A stretch of 64,000 nucleotides of DNA from Streptococcus mitis (GCF_023109105.1 NZ_JALDTZ010000009.1:10864-74863); one strand, 5' to 3'; positions 1 to 9,074 are shown, counted from the first letter of the stretch. A program made the numbers and translations. Notes: generated by a model not told the origin, from the sequence alone.

Positions 1-42
1 GGTAATGCCAGCGTAGGGAACGATACTTAGCCGAATTCTGCA
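1..42 (+). promoter_or_regulatory. TPP riboswitch, 3' part of the aptamer (cut by window edge)
   Basis: Bases 1-20 (GGTAATGCCAGCGTAGGGAA) are the strongly conserved 3' segment of the thiamine pyrophosphate (THI) aptamer. The 5' part lies outside the window. A hairpin with a T-run follows directly at 43-78, so this is a transcription-terminating riboswitch: bound TPP should favour the terminator and shut off the uptake operon at 113-2897. The content of that operon, a thiamine-binding protein and a THI5-like ABC importer, agrees. Confidence 0.9.
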
Positions 43-78
43 CCTTTTTCATATATGAAAGAGGTTTTTCTTTTTTTT
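43..78 (+). terminator. Riboswitch expression-platform terminator
   Basis: CCTTTTTC (43-50) pairs with GAAAGAGG (57-64) around an ATATAT loop, with one G-U pair. It is followed by TTTTTC and eight more T. It lies between the TPP aptamer and the first ribosome-binding site (AAGGAGG, 101-107), as expected for a regulated terminator. Confidence 0.8.
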
Positions 79-112
79 ACAAAGAAAAACTGTAACTTAG
101 AAGGAGGTTTTA

Positions 113-403
113 ATGAAAGCAAGCATTGCTTTACAAGTCCTGCCCCTGTCACAAGGGATTGACCGCGTAGCTCTTATCGATAAGGTTATTGCCTATCTGC
201 AAACCCAAGGAGTGACCATGGTGGTGACACCCTTTGAAACAGTTTTAGAGGGAGAATTTGATGAGCTTATGCGAATTCTCAAAGAAGCGTTAGAAGTGGC
301 GGGGCAAGAAGCAGACAATGTTTTTGCCAATGTGAAAATAAATGTAGGAGAGATTTTAAGCATCGATGAGAAACTTGAAAAGTATAATGAGACGACATAT
401 TAG
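113..403 (+). CDS. Thiamine-binding family protein (MTH1187/YqgV-like)
   Basis: A 96-residue protein of the small thiamine-binding (DUF77, MTH1187/YqgV) family. These fold like a ferredoxin and bind thiamine or a related pyrimidine. The N-terminal strand ASIALQVLPLSQG and the central VTPFETVLEGEFDELM segment are typical, and the length fits. AAGGAGG lies 5 bases before the ATG. It is the first gene after the TPP riboswitch and overlaps the permease gene by 38 bases, so it is probably translationally coupled. It has no signal peptide, so a cytoplasmic role in handling imported precursor is inferred. The exact ligand cannot be read from the sequence. Confidence 0.85.
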   Translation: MKASIALQVLPLSQGIDRVALIDKVIAYLQTQGVTMVVTPFETVLEGEFDELMRILKEALEVAGQEADNVFANVKINVGEILSIDEKLEKYNETTY

Positions 404-1124
404 TCTGCTAGGATTTTTGTTTGTCTTATCCGTTTGGCAGGTGGCGGGATTCTTAAAACTCTTACCAAAGTTCATCCTACCGACTCCACTTGAGATCCTC
501 CAGTCTTTTGTTCGTGACAGAGAATTTCTCTGGTACCATAGTTGGGCAACCTTGAGAGTAGCCTTATTAGGTTTGGTGTTGGGTGTCTTGATAGCCTGTA
601 TCATGGCCGTCCTTATGGATAGTCTGAGTTGGCTCAATGACTTGATTTACCCCATGATGGTAGTTGTCCAGACCATACCGACAATTGCCATAGCCCCTAT
701 CCTGATTTTATGGTTGGGTTATGGAATCTTGCCCAAGATTGTCTTGATCATCTTGACGACAACCTTCCCTATTATCGTAAGTATTTTAGATGGTTTTAGG
801 CATTGTGACAAGGATATGCTGACCTTGTTTAGTTTGATGCGGGCCAATCCTTGGCAAATCCTGTGGCATTTTAAAATCCCTGTCAGTCTGCCCTACTTTT
901 ATGCAGGTCTGAGGGTCAGTGTCTCCTATGCCTTTATCACAACAGTGGTATCTGAGTGGTTGGGAGGCTTTGAAGGACTTGGTGTCTACATGATTCAGTC
1001 CAAAAAACTGTTTCAGTATGATACCATGTTCGCGATTATTATTCTGGTATCGCTGATCAGCCTTCTGGGTATGAAGCTGGTTGATATTAGTGAAAAATAT
1101 GTGATTAAATGGAAACGTACTTAA
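366..1124 (+). CDS. ABC transporter permease, thiamine precursor (ThiX-like)
   Basis: A 252-residue membrane permease of the BPD/SsuC-type family with about six hydrophobic segments. The EAA-like cytoplasmic loop is visible around FSLMRANPWQILWHFKIPVSLPY. It would form the channel of a thiamine-precursor (probably hydroxymethylpyrimidine-type) importer with the lipoprotein at 1162 and the ATPase at 2169. The start at 366 lies inside the preceding gene, with AGGAG 15 bases upstream; a second ATG at 387 is possible. Substrate class is inferred from the TPP riboswitch and the THI5-like binding protein. Confidence 0.85.
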   Translation: MRNLKSIMRRHISLLGFLFVLSVWQVAGFLKLLPKFILPTPLEILQSFVRDREFLWYHSWATLRVALLGLVLGVLIACIMAVLMDSLSWLNDLIYPMMVVVQTIPTIAIAPILILWLGYGILPKIVLIILTTTFPIIVSILDGFRHCDKDMLTLFSLMRANPWQILWHFKIPVSLPYFYAGLRVSVSYAFITTVVSEWLGGFEGLGVYMIQSKKLFQYDTMFAIIILVSLISLLGMKLVDISEKYVIKWKRT

Positions 1125-1161
1125 AATAGAGCGTTTTAGAAAAAGAAAAGAGGAAATCAAA

Positions 1162-2169
1162 ATGAAGAAAACATGGAAAGTGTTTTTAACGATTGTAACA
1201 GCCCTTGTAGCTGTTGTACTTGTAGCCTGTGGCCAAGGAACTGCTTCTAAGGATAACAAAGAAGCAGAACTCAAGAAGATTGACTTTATCCTAGATTGGA
1301 CACCAAATACTAACCACACAGGGCTTTATGTTGCCAAAGAAAAAGGCTATTTTAAAGAAGCTGGAGTGGATGTTGACTTGAAATTGCCACCTGAAGAAAG
1401 CTCTTCTGACTTGGTGATCAATGGTAAGGCACCATTTGCAGTGTATTTCCAAGACTACATGGCTAAGAAATTGGAAAAAGGGGCAGGCATTACAGCCGTT
1501 GCAGCTATCGTAGAACACAATACATCAGGAATCATCTCTCGTAAATCTGATAATGTAACCAGTCCAAAAGACTTGGTTGGTAAGAAATACGGAACCTGGA
1601 ATGACCCAACTGAACTTGCGATGCTGAAAACTTTGGTAGAGTCTCAAGGTGGTGACTTTGAAAAGGTTGAAAAAGTACCAAACAACGACTCAAACTCTAT
1701 CACACCAATTGCCAATGGTGTCTTTGACACTGCTTGGATCTACTACGGTTGGGATGGGATCCTTGCTAAATCTCAAGGCGTAGATGCTAACTTCATGTAC
1801 TTGAAAGACTACGTTAAAGAGTTTGACTACTACTCACCAGTCATCATTGCCAACAACGACTACTTGAAAGACAACAAAGAAGAAGCTCGTAAAGTCATCC
1901 AAGCTATCAAAAAAGGTTACCAATACGCTATGGAACACCCAGAAGAAGCTGCAGATATCCTCATCAAGAATGCCCCTGAACTTAAGGAAAAACGTGATTT
2001 CGTCATCGAATCTCAAAAATACTTGTCAAAAGAATATGCAAGTGACAAGGAAAAATGGGGACAATTTGATGCTGATCGCTGGAATGCCTTCTACAAATGG
2101 GATAAAGAAAATGGTATCCTCAAGGAAGACTTGACTGATAAAGGATTCACTAACGAATTTGTAAAATAA
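1162..2169 (+). CDS. Thiamine precursor ABC transporter substrate-binding lipoprotein (ThiY-like)
   Basis: A 335-residue lipoprotein. The N terminus is a lipoprotein signal with lipobox LVAC, giving Cys23 as the lipidated residue. The mature part is an NMT1/THI5-like periplasmic-binding fold: FILDWTPNTNHTGLYVAKEKG near residues 42-62 is the family hallmark. Such proteins bind formylaminopyrimidine or hydroxymethylpyrimidine precursors of thiamine. The last base of its stop codon is the first base of the ATPase start codon. GAGGAAAT lies before the ATG. Confidence 0.9.
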   Translation: MKKTWKVFLTIVTALVAVVLVACGQGTASKDNKEAELKKIDFILDWTPNTNHTGLYVAKEKGYFKEAGVDVDLKLPPEESSSDLVINGKAPFAVYFQDYMAKKLEKGAGITAVAAIVEHNTSGIISRKSDNVTSPKDLVGKKYGTWNDPTELAMLKTLVESQGGDFEKVEKVPNNDSNSITPIANGVFDTAWIYYGWDGILAKSQGVDANFMYLKDYVKEFDYYSPVIIANNDYLKDNKEEARKVIQAIKKGYQYAMEHPEEAADILIKNAPELKEKRDFVIESQKYLSKEYASDKEKWGQFDADRWNAFYKWDKENGILKEDLTDKGFTNEFVK

Positions 2170-2897
2170 TGACAGAAATTAGACTAGAACATGTAAGCTA
2201 TGCCTACGATAATGAAAAGATTTTAGAGGATATTAATCTGCAAGTGACTTCAGGTGAAGTGGTCTCTATCCTAGGCCCCAGTGGTGTAGGCAAGACCACT
2301 CTCTTTAACCTGATTGCAGGGATTTTAGAAGTCCAGTCTGGCCGAATCATTCTTGACGGGGAGGAAAATCCCAAGGGGCGCGTGAGCTATATGCTCCAAA
2401 AGGATTTGCTCCTAGAACATAAGACAGTTCTTGGTAATATCATCCTGCCCCTTTTGATTCAAAAAGTGGATAAGGCAGAAGCCATTGCCAAAGCAGATGA
2501 AATCCTCGCTACCTTTCAGTTGACGGCTGTAAGGGATAAGTATCCTCATGAACTCAGTGGTGGGATGCGCCAGCGTGTTGCTTTACTCCGTACCTACCTT
2601 TTCGGGCACAAGCTCTTTCTCTTAGATGAGGCCTTTAGCGCTTTGGATGAGATGACTAAGATGGAACTCCATGCTTGGTATCTGGAGATTCACAAGCAGT
2701 TGCAACTAACGACTTTGATCATCACGCATAGTATCGAGGAGGCCCTCAATCTCAGCGATCGCATCTATATCTTGAAAAATCGTCCTGGGCAGATTGTTTC
2801 AGAAATTAAACTAGATTGGTCTGAAAATGAGGACAAGGAAGTTCAAAAGATTGCCTACAAACGTCAAATCTTGGCTGAATTAGGCTTAGATAAGTAG
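2169..2897 (+). CDS. ABC transporter ATP-binding protein (ThiZ-like)
   Basis: A 242-residue ABC ATPase that powers the thiamine-precursor importer. Walker A GPSGVGKTT is at residues 36-44, the signature LSGGMRQR at 129-136, and Walker B LFLLDEAF follows at about 149-156. The D-loop SALDEMTK and switch H (ITHSIEEA) are present. It overlaps the binding-protein gene by one base and is the last gene of the riboswitch operon, ending at a hairpin terminator. The family resembles SsuB/TauB/ThiZ ATPases; the substrate comes from context. Confidence 0.88.
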   Translation: MTEIRLEHVSYAYDNEKILEDINLQVTSGEVVSILGPSGVGKTTLFNLIAGILEVQSGRIILDGEENPKGRVSYMLQKDLLLEHKTVLGNIILPLLIQKVDKAEAIAKADEILATFQLTAVRDKYPHELSGGMRQRVALLRTYLFGHKLFLLDEAFSALDEMTKMELHAWYLEIHKQLQLTTLIITHSIEEALNLSDRIYILKNRPGQIVSEIKLDWSENEDKEVQKIAYKRQILAELGLDK

Positions 2898-2903
2898 AAA
2901 AAT

Positions 2904-2948
2904 AGGGACTTGGTGAAGATTATCCTTTACCAGCGCCCTTTTTCTTTT
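2904..2948 (+). terminator. Intrinsic terminator of the thiamine uptake operon
   Basis: AGGG/CCCT (2904-2907 with 2936-2939) and TTGGT/ACCAG form a stem with a 2x2 internal loop, followed by a T-rich run TTTTTCTTTT. Confidence 0.75.
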
Positions 2949-2967
2949 AAAAATGAGAAAATTTCGG

Positions 2968-2990
2968 TATAATAGTCAAAGATAGTCAAG
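2968..2990 (+). promoter_or_regulatory. ctsR-clpC promoter -10 and CtsR operator
   Basis: TATAAT (2968-2973) is immediately followed by AGTCAAA-GAT-AGTCAAG (2974-2990), a near match to the heptad direct repeat GGTCAAANANRGTCAAA bound by CtsR. The operator covers the transcription start, so CtsR would block initiation of its own operon. Confidence 0.85.
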
Positions 2991-3015
2991 GTTTAAAGAG
3001 AGAGGTGGGTTTGTT

Positions 3016-3474
3016 ATGAGATTTAAAAATACATCGGATCATATTGAGGCCTACATCAAGGCAATTTTAGATCAATCTGGAATTGTGGAGTTGCAACGGA
3101 GTCAGTTGGCAGATACCTTTCAGGTTGTTCCTAGTCAGATTAACTATGTGATTAAGACACGCTTTACGGAAAGTAGAGGCTACTTGGTTGAAAGTAAGCG
3201 TGGAGGAGGAGGCTATATTCGTATAGGACGGATTGAGTTTTCTAGTCATCATGAAATGCTTCGAGAACTGCTTTATTCGATTGGCGAGCGAGTTAGTCAA
3301 GAAATTTATGAAGATATTCTGCAGCTTTTGGTTGAGCAGGAATTGATGACCAAGCAGGAGATGAATTTGTTGATGGCAGTAGCTTTGGATCGCGTTCTAG
3401 GAGAAGAAGCTCCAGTTGTTCGTGCTAATATGCTACGACAGGTCATACAAGAGGTAGATAGAAAAGAGAAGTAA
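3016..3474 (+). CDS. ctsR: CtsR, repressor of clp and other heat-shock genes
   Basis: A 152-residue transcriptional repressor of class III heat-shock genes. The N-terminal winged-helix domain contains QIVPSQINYVIKTRF-like sequence (QVVPSQINYVIKTRFTESRGY) and the glycine-rich wing KRGGGGYIRIGR (about residues 62-73) that senses temperature in CtsR proteins. A C-terminal dimerisation and McsB/Clp-interaction region follows. AGAGGTGG precedes the ATG. One base separates its stop from clpC, and its own promoter carries a CtsR box, so it is autoregulated. Confidence 0.95.
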   Translation: MRFKNTSDHIEAYIKAILDQSGIVELQRSQLADTFQVVPSQINYVIKTRFTESRGYLVESKRGGGGYIRIGRIEFSSHHEMLRELLYSIGERVSQEIYEDILQLLVEQELMTKQEMNLLMAVALDRVLGEEAPVVRANMLRQVIQEVDRKEK

Positions 3475-3475
3475 G

Positions 3476-5908
3476 ATGAACTATTCAAAAGCATTGAATG
3501 AATGTATCGAAAGTGCCTACATGGTTGCTGGCCATTTTGGAGCTCGATACCTAGAGTCTTGGCACTTGTTGATTGCCATGTCCAATCACAGTTATAGTGT
3601 GGCTGGGGCGACTTTAAATGATTATCCATATGAAATGGACCGTTTAGAAGAGGTCGCTTTGGAACTGACTGAAACGGACTATAGACAAGATGAAACCTTT
3701 ACGGAATTGCCGTTCTCCCATCGTTTGCGGGTTCTCTTTGATGAAGCAGAGTATGTAGCGTCAGTGGTCCATGCTAAGGTGCTAGGGACAGAGCATGTCC
3801 TCTATGCGATTTTACATGATGGCAATGCCTTGGCGACTCGTATCTTGGAGAGAGCTGGTTTTTCTTATGAAGACAAGAAAGATCAGGTCAAGATTGCAGC
3901 TCTACGTCGAAATCTAGAAGAACGTGCAGGTTGGACTCGTGAAGATCTTAAGGCTTTACGTCAACGCCATCGTACAGTAGCTGACAAGCAAAATTCTATG
4001 GCTAATATGATGGGCATGCCCCAGACTCCGAGTGGTGGTCTCGAGGACTATACGCATGATTTGACAGAGCAAGCTCGTTCTGGCAAGTTAGAGCCAGTCA
4101 TTGGTCGGGACAAGGAAATCTCTCGTATGATTCAAATCTTGAGTCGGAAGACCAAGAATAATCCTGTCTTGGTTGGAGATGCGGGTGTCGGGAAAACAGC
4201 TCTGGCGCTTGGTCTTGCCCAGCGTATTGCTAGTGGTGACGTGCCTGCGGAAATGGCTAAGATGCGCGTGTTAGAGCTTGATTTGATGAATGTCGTGGCA
4301 GGGACACGCTTCCGTGGTGACTTTGAAGAGCGCATGAACAATATCATCAAGGATATTGAAGAAGATGGCCAAGTCATTCTCTTTATCGATGAACTCCATA
4401 CCATCATGGGTTCTGGTAGCGGAATTGATTCGACTTTGGACGCAGCCAATATCTTGAAACCAGCCTTGGCGCGTGGAACTTTGAGAACGGTTGGTGCCAC
4501 CACTCAGGAAGAATACCAAAAACACATTGAAAAAGACGCAGCCCTTTCTCGTCGTTTCGCCAAAGTGACGATTGAAGAGCCAAATGTAGCCGACAGCATG
4601 AGCATTTTGCAAGGCTTGAAGGCGACTTATGAGAAACATCACCGTGTGCAAATTACAGATGAAGCGGTTGAAACAGCCGTCAAGATGGCACATCGTTACT
4701 TGACTAGTCGTCATTTGCCAGACTCTGCTATTGATCTCTTGGATGAGGCAGCGGCAACAGTACAAAATAAGGCGAAACATGTAAAAGCAGACGATTCTGG
4801 CTTGAGTCCAGCTGACAAGGCCTTGATGGATGGCAAGTGGAAACAAGCAGCCCAGCTAATCGCAAAAGAAGAGGAAGTGCCTGTCTATAAAGACTTGGTG
4901 ACAGAATCAGACATTTTGACCACCTTGAGTCGCTTGTCAGGTATTCCAGTTCAAAAATTGACCCAAACAGATGCCAAGAAGTATCTCAATCTTGAAGCTG
5001 AACTCCACAAGCGAGTTATCGGACAGGAACAAGCGGTCTCTAGCATCAGTCGTGCCATTCGCCGCAACCAGTCTGGGATTCGCAGTCACAAACGTCCGAT
5101 TGGTTCCTTTATGTTCCTAGGACCTACGGGTGTCGGGAAGACAGAATTGGCCAAGGCTCTGGCAGAAGTTCTCTTTGATGACGAATCAGCTCTTATCCGC
5201 TTTGACATGAGTGAATACATGGAGAAATTTGCGGCTAGTCGCCTTAATGGGGCTCCTCCGGGTTATGTGGGTTACGAAGAAGGTGGAGAGTTGACCGAGA
5301 AGGTTCGCAATAAACCATATTCAGTCTTGCTCTTTGACGAGGTAGAGAAGGCCCATCCAGATATCTTTAATGTTCTCTTGCAGGTCTTGGATGATGGTGT
5401 CTTGACCGATAGCAAGGGCCGAAAGGTCGACTTTTCAAATACCATTATCATCATGACGTCAAACCTTGGTGCAACTGCCCTTCGTGATGACAAGACAGTT
5501 GGTTTTGGGGCTAAGGAAATTCGTTTTGACCAGGAGAATATGGAAAAACGGATGTTTGAAGAGTTGAAAAAGGCTTATAGACCTGAGTTTATTAACCGTA
5601 TTGATGAAAAGGTGGTCTTCCATAGCCTATCTAGTGATCATATGCAGGAAGTGGTGAAGATTATGGTCAAACCTTTAGTGGCAAGTTTGGCTGAAAAAGG
5701 CATTGACTTGAAATTACAAACTTCGGCACTGAAATTGTTGGCAAATCAAGGATATGACCCAGAGATGGGAGCTCGTCCACTTCGTAGAACCCTACAAACA
5801 GAAGTGGAAGACAAGTTGGCAGAACTTCTTCTTAAGGGAGAATTAGTGGTAGGCAGTACACTTAAGATTGGTGTCAAAGCAGGCCAGTTAAAATTTGATA
5901 TTGCATAA
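3476..5908 (+). CDS. clpC: ClpC, ATP-dependent Clp protease ATP-binding subunit
   Basis: An 810-residue Hsp100/Clp ATPase that unfolds substrates for ClpP. An N-terminal Clp repeat domain (about residues 1-145) is followed by AAA domain 1 with Walker A GDAGVGKT (234-241) and AAA domain 2 with Walker A GPTGVGKT (549-556) and LFDEVEKAH. The C-terminal D2-small domain with [10 protein letters not shown] is present. Length and sequence match streptococcal ClpC. It is the second gene of the CtsR operon and is followed by a strong terminator. Confidence 0.95.
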   Translation: MNYSKALNECIESAYMVAGHFGARYLESWHLLIAMSNHSYSVAGATLNDYPYEMDRLEEVALELTETDYRQDETFTELPFSHRLRVLFDEAEYVASVVHAKVLGTEHVLYAILHDGNALATRILERAGFSYEDKKDQVKIAALRRNLEERAGWTREDLKALRQRHRTVADKQNSMANMMGMPQTPSGGLEDYTHDLTEQARSGKLEPVIGRDKEISRMIQILSRKTKNNPVLVGDAGVGKTALALGLAQRIASGDVPAEMAKMRVLELDLMNVVAGTRFRGDFEERMNNIIKDIEEDGQVILFIDELHTIMGSGSGIDSTLDAANILKPALARGTLRTVGATTQEEYQKHIEKDAALSRRFAKVTIEEPNVADSMSILQGLKATYEKHHRVQITDEAVETAVKMAHRYLTSRHLPDSAIDLLDEAAATVQNKAKHVKADDSGLSPADKALMDGKWKQAAQLIAKEEEVPVYKDLVTESDILTTLSRLSGIPVQKLTQTDAKKYLNLEAELHKRVIGQEQAVSSISRAIRRNQSGIRSHKRPIGSFMFLGPTGVGKTELAKALAEVLFDDESALIRFDMSEYMEKFAASRLNGAPPGYVGYEEGGELTEKVRNKPYSVLLFDEVEKAHPDIFNVLLQVLDDGVLTDSKGRKVDFSNTIIIMTSNLGATALRDDKTVGFGAKEIRFDQENMEKRMFEELKKAYRPEFINRIDEKVVFHSLSSDHMQEVVKIMVKPLVASLAEKGIDLKLQTSALKLLANQGYDPEMGARPLRRTLQTEVEDKLAELLLKGELVVGSTLKIGVKAGQLKFDIA

Positions 5909-5913
5909 AAATG

Positions 5914-5945
5914 GAGAATCAGGAGCAATCTTGATTCTCTTTTTT
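5914..5945 (+). terminator. Terminator after clpC
   Basis: Perfect 8-base stem GAGAATCA (5914-5921) with TGATTCTC (5932-5939), followed by a T-run. Confidence 0.85.
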
Positions 5946-5971
5946 GCTAGTTTTTTATAAAAAATAATAAA

Positions 5972-6038
5972 AAACTATTGACAAAACAAAAATATAGTTT
6001 ATAATAAAAACATATATAAGGTAAATATTAAAAACTAT
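5972..6038 (+). promoter_or_regulatory. nadR operon promoter with three AAACTAT half-sites
   Basis: TTGACA (5978-5983), 16-base spacer, TATAAT (6000-6005). Half-sites AAACTAT (5972-5978) and its inverted copy ATAGTTT (5994-6000) flank the spacer with centres 22 bases apart, about two helical turns. A third direct copy AAACTAT lies at 6032-6038. This arrangement fits an operator for a repressor, possibly the NrtR-like protein encoded at 7905. The operator role is inference. Confidence 0.6.
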
Positions 6039-6055
6039 AAAAAGGTAATGTGTTT

Positions 6056-7114
6056 ATGAAAAAGAAAACAGCAGTGGTTTTTGGGACCTTTGCTCCGCTT
6101 CATCAAGGTCATATCGATCTGATCCAGCGAGCGAAGCGGCAGTGTGACCAGGTTTGGGTTGTCGTTTCAGGCTATGAGGGAGACCGAGGGGAACAGGTAG
6201 GCTTAACGATTCAAAAAAGATTTCGCTATATCCGAGAGGCTTTTCGTGATGACGAGTTGACCTCGGTTTGTAAGTTAGATGAGACCAATCTTCCCCGTTA
6301 CCCTATGGGTTGGCAGGAGTGGTTGGATCAGATGTTGCAGGCCATTTCCTATGACCAGACTGCTGAGGAGCTAATCTTTTTTGTAGGAGAGGCAAGCTAC
6401 CAGCAAGAATTGTCTAATCGTGGTTTTGAGACTGTTTTACAAGAAAGAAAGTTTGGAATCTCAGCGACTATGATTCGAGAAAATCCAAGCAAATATTGGA
6501 AATATATCGCTCAACCTTTCCGACGTCAGTTTACCAAGAAAGTGTTGATTATGGGAAGTGCCAGCAATGGGAAGACCACTCTGGCCAAGGATTTGGCAAG
6601 GTATTACGATGCACCAGTCAGTTTGGAATACGCGCGTGAGTACCAGATCAAAAACAATGTCCGCGACGATGAATTGACTCCAAAAGATTACTATTATCTC
6701 CTGTTGGGGCAGTATGACCAGACCTCTAAGTTAATCGATAGCAATGCCAATAGGGGACTGGTGATAGCAGACACCAACTCCTTAGTAACCAAGGGCTACT
6801 ATGACTATTACATGGAGACTGAGGATCAAGAGGACTTATCAGGAGAAACCTTTGACAATCTCTTTGCCTCGATTTTGGCTAAGGAAAAATGGGATTTAAT
6901 CCTCTTTGTGCAACCTGTCGGCTCCTATATCAATGATGGCTTTAGAGATATGACCATGGCTGAAGACCATATTCGTCACAGTTTTTCCCAGCATTTGGAT
7001 CAGATGAGGGAGCGCTACTTAGCAAACATTCCACTAGTTTATCTAGCTGAGGATTATCTAGGAAATTATGAAGCAGCAAAAGTGGCTATTGATGCCATTT
7101 ACCAAGCAGATTAG
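6056..7114 (+). CDS. nadR: NadR-type NMN adenylyltransferase / ribosylnicotinamide kinase
   Basis: A bifunctional NAD salvage enzyme of 352 residues. The nucleotidyltransferase motif GTFAPLHQGH is at residues 10-19, and the kinase domain P-loop GSASNGKT is at 167-174. It would phosphorylate nicotinamide riboside to NMN and adenylate NMN to NAD. The N-terminal DNA-binding domain of enterobacterial NadR is absent, so it should not be a repressor. I start at ATG 6056, with AAAGG 10 bases upstream; an in-frame GTG at 6050 is too close to that site. pnuC follows, supplying the substrate. Confidence 0.92.
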   Translation: MKKKTAVVFGTFAPLHQGHIDLIQRAKRQCDQVWVVVSGYEGDRGEQVGLTIQKRFRYIREAFRDDELTSVCKLDETNLPRYPMGWQEWLDQMLQAISYDQTAEELIFFVGEASYQQELSNRGFETVLQERKFGISATMIRENPSKYWKYIAQPFRRQFTKKVLIMGSASNGKTTLAKDLARYYDAPVSLEYAREYQIKNNVRDDELTPKDYYYLLLGQYDQTSKLIDSNANRGLVIADTNSLVTKGYYDYYMETEDQEDLSGETFDNLFASILAKEKWDLILFVQPVGSYINDGFRDMTMAEDHIRHSFSQHLDQMRERYLANIPLVYLAEDYLGNYEAAKVAIDAIYQAD

Positions 7115-7123
7115 GAGAAAATT

Positions 7124-7903
7124 ATGAAAAAACTAACTGAAAAAATCACACAATTTATCGAAAACTTTAAAAATGTCCATGCAGAAGCCCGCAAGATTGG
7201 TTTTGCAGGAATCATGCACTTGCTCTGGAAAGATCTCTTTGTCGGCCGTAGTCTCTTCCAGTGGTTGTATCTCATCGCCTTGTCAAGTGTTCCCTTGATC
7301 TTGGAGTTCACTCAAAATACGGATAGTCACGATTGGTTAAGCTTGTTTGCATCTTGGACTGGGATTGTCTGTGTTATCTTGGTAGCAGAAGGGCGTGCAA
7401 GCAATTATCTCTTTGGGGCCATTAACTCTGCTATCTATTTGGTTTTGGCTATGAATGCGACTTTTTATGGCGAAGTTTTGACGACAGTTTATTTCTTTGT
7501 CATGCAACCGATTGGTCTCTATGCTTGGTTGTCTAATCGGATCAATGAACAAGGAAAACCAGAGGAGTCTCACTTTGAAGCTAAGAAACTTGGTCTGGTT
7601 GATTGGCTCAAGTACTTGGCATTGACTGCTATTATTTGGATTGGTATGGGCTTAGCTTACCAAAGTATTCATAGTGCTCGCCCATTCCGTGATAGTGTAA
7701 CGGATGCGACCAATGGTGTTGGTCAGCTCTTGATGACACGTCTCTACCGTGAGCAGTGGATTTTCTGGATTGCAACCAATCTCTTTAGTATCTACCTCTG
7801 GTGGGGTGAAAATATACACATCCAAGGGATGTACTGGGTTTACACACTCAATAGTCTAGTAGGTTGGTACCAATGGACCAAGGCAGTTCGTAAGGAGGCA
7901 TAA
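7124..7903 (+). CDS. pnuC: PnuC, nicotinamide riboside transporter
   Basis: A 259-residue membrane protein with about seven hydrophobic segments. Family features include the long run around LFGAINSAIYLVLA, the MQPIGLYAWLS segment, and the tail NSLVGWYQW. PnuC facilitates entry of nicotinamide riboside, which NadR then traps by phosphorylation. Nine bases separate it from nadR, with AGGAG before the ATG. The gene pair nadR-pnuC is a recurring NAD salvage module. Confidence 0.92.
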   Translation: MKKLTEKITQFIENFKNVHAEARKIGFAGIMHLLWKDLFVGRSLFQWLYLIALSSVPLILEFTQNTDSHDWLSLFASWTGIVCVILVAEGRASNYLFGAINSAIYLVLAMNATFYGEVLTTVYFFVMQPIGLYAWLSNRINEQGKPEESHFEAKKLGLVDWLKYLALTAIIWIGMGLAYQSIHSARPFRDSVTDATNGVGQLLMTRLYREQWIFWIATNLFSIYLWWGENIHIQGMYWVYTLNSLVGWYQWTKAVRKEA

Positions 7904-7904
7904 A

Positions 7905-8678
7905 ATGACGGACACGATGATTCCAGCTGGGATGACGGAAAGAGAATATTTTGAAATCCATGCCAGTCAGGAAGAATTTTTAGACTGGTATTACAAGCAA
8001 GAACTCCCTCAATATGAAAAGCCAAGTGTGACGGTGGATATGGTAGCCTACTGCTTTGTCGAAGGAAAGATCAAGCTCTTATTAATTCGTCGCAAGGCTC
8101 ACCCTTATCAAAATTGTTTGGCTCTGGTTGGAGGCTTTATGGATAAGGGTGAAGATGCTGCACATGCCTGTCAGCGTGAGGTGAGAGAAGAAGTCAATCT
8201 CGATCTTCCTTTAGAAAAAATCGAGCAATTGATGACTGTATCGACTCCCGGCCGTGACCCACGTGGCTGGACTGTGACCATTGCCCACTTGGTTTATCTG
8301 CCTAGCCGTGCATTAGAACTTGTTCAAGCAGGAGACGATGCCAAGGATGTCGTTTTCGTAGATGTCGATTTTCAGACAGGAAAATGCTACCTAGAGGGAG
8401 TGGAGTTGGAAGAGCAAGCCTTCGCTTTTGACCATTATGCCATTATCCAAGAATCCATCAAACGAATCCAAGGGCGACTTGACTGGAATCCGACCTTCCT
8501 CTATCTGCTGGAGGAGGAGTTCACTGTCTACGAAGGAACTGAACTGGTCAATCTTATCAATCCCGGTCGTCCAATCGTCAGCAATAATTTCCTCGTAAAA
8601 TACGGAGAATATGTAGAAGAAGTTGGACTCAAACGAGTACCTAAAAAGAAACCAAGAAAAACCTATCGATTGAAATAA
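7905..8678 (+). CDS. Nudix-related transcriptional regulator of NAD metabolism (NrtR-like)
   Basis: A 257-residue protein with an N-terminal Nudix domain and a C-terminal winged-helix-like tail rich in basic residues (KKKPRKTYRLK). The Nudix box lies at residues 77-99 and is intact apart from Asn98 in place of the usual glycine. In NrtR proteins this architecture makes an ADP-ribose-sensing repressor rather than a hydrolase. Being third in an operon with nadR and pnuC strongly favours the regulator role. A plain ADP-ribose pyrophosphatase remains possible because most metal-binding glutamates are kept. AAGGAGG lies upstream; one base separates it from pnuC. Confidence 0.75.
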   Translation: MTDTMIPAGMTEREYFEIHASQEEFLDWYYKQELPQYEKPSVTVDMVAYCFVEGKIKLLLIRRKAHPYQNCLALVGGFMDKGEDAAHACQREVREEVNLDLPLEKIEQLMTVSTPGRDPRGWTVTIAHLVYLPSRALELVQAGDDAKDVVFVDVDFQTGKCYLEGVELEEQAFAFDHYAIIQESIKRIQGRLDWNPTFLYLLEEEFTVYEGTELVNLINPGRPIVSNNFLVKYGEYVEEVGLKRVPKKKPRKTYRLK

Positions 8679-8683
8679 AAAGC

Positions 8684-8712
8684 GAGGTCGGAATCAAGTT
8701 CCCGACCTCTTT
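8684..8712 (+). terminator. Terminator after the NAD salvage operon, probably bidirectional
   Basis: GAGGTCGG (8684-8691) pairs with CCGACCTC (8702-8709). The + strand T-run is short. On the minus strand the stem is followed by GCTTTTTATTT, so it may also end the minus-strand gene at 8780-8980. Confidence 0.7.
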
Positions 8713-8779
8713 ATGTACCATCATGAGATGGTTTTGTTGTTGCGATTGCTTTTAGTGTGCCTATTTTTCTTAGGATTGC

Positions 8780-8980
8780 TCAACATGTGAGTAAAGAAGT
8801 CTTTGTATTGATACTTGAGATAGTTCTCATGTAAAAATAAAAAGCGATATAGACAATCATAAAGACTGTAGTCAGATAGAAGACATCAAATGCAGTTCGC
8901 GCATAGTAAGTGGCTGTTTGATAAGAGCCAATAGCTCCCAAAATCAACCAAGGCAGATATTTGTAATACTTGTTTGACAT
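8780..8980 (-). CDS. Small membrane protein, unknown function
   Basis: A 66-residue protein with two hydrophobic stretches (LPWLILGAIGSYQTATYY and VFYLTTVFMIVYIAFYFYM) and basic, polar ends. I do not recognise the family. The start at 8980 is chosen because AGGAG lies 10 bases upstream; a longer reading from a TTG at 9031 has no such site. It stands alone on the minus strand between the NAD operon and a + strand lipoprotein gene. Confidence 0.6.
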   Translation of the reverse strand: MSNKYYKYLPWLILGAIGSYQTATYYARTAFDVFYLTTVFMIVYIAFYFYMRTISSINTKTSLLTC

Positions 8981-9056
8981 AAACCTATATCTCCTATATC
9001 CTAGTTCACTATTATTATATTCCTTTGACAAAAATGCAAGCGATTACACAGGAGTG

Positions 9057-9074
9057 GTTTAAAAAATTTTAAAC
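9057..9074. repeat. Inverted repeat GTTTAAAA-AA-TTTTAAAC
   Basis: Two perfect 8-base arms around two A. It sits between the divergent genes at 8980 (minus) and 9265 (plus), so it could be an operator, but its AT-only core makes chance plausible. Confidence 0.4.

Noticed and set aside
786..1319. Minus-strand frame of 177 codons across permease and lipoprotein genes
   Set aside because: Shadow of two clear + strand genes; composition is typical of antisense translation.
3217..3224. Reverse-strand copy of TACGAATA
   Set aside because: It lies inside the ctsR coding region with no T-run or gene behind it; chance match.
6050..6055. GTG start two codons upstream for nadR
   Set aside because: Only four bases from AAAGG; the ATG at 6056 has proper spacing and begins the conserved MKKKTAVVFGTF sequence.
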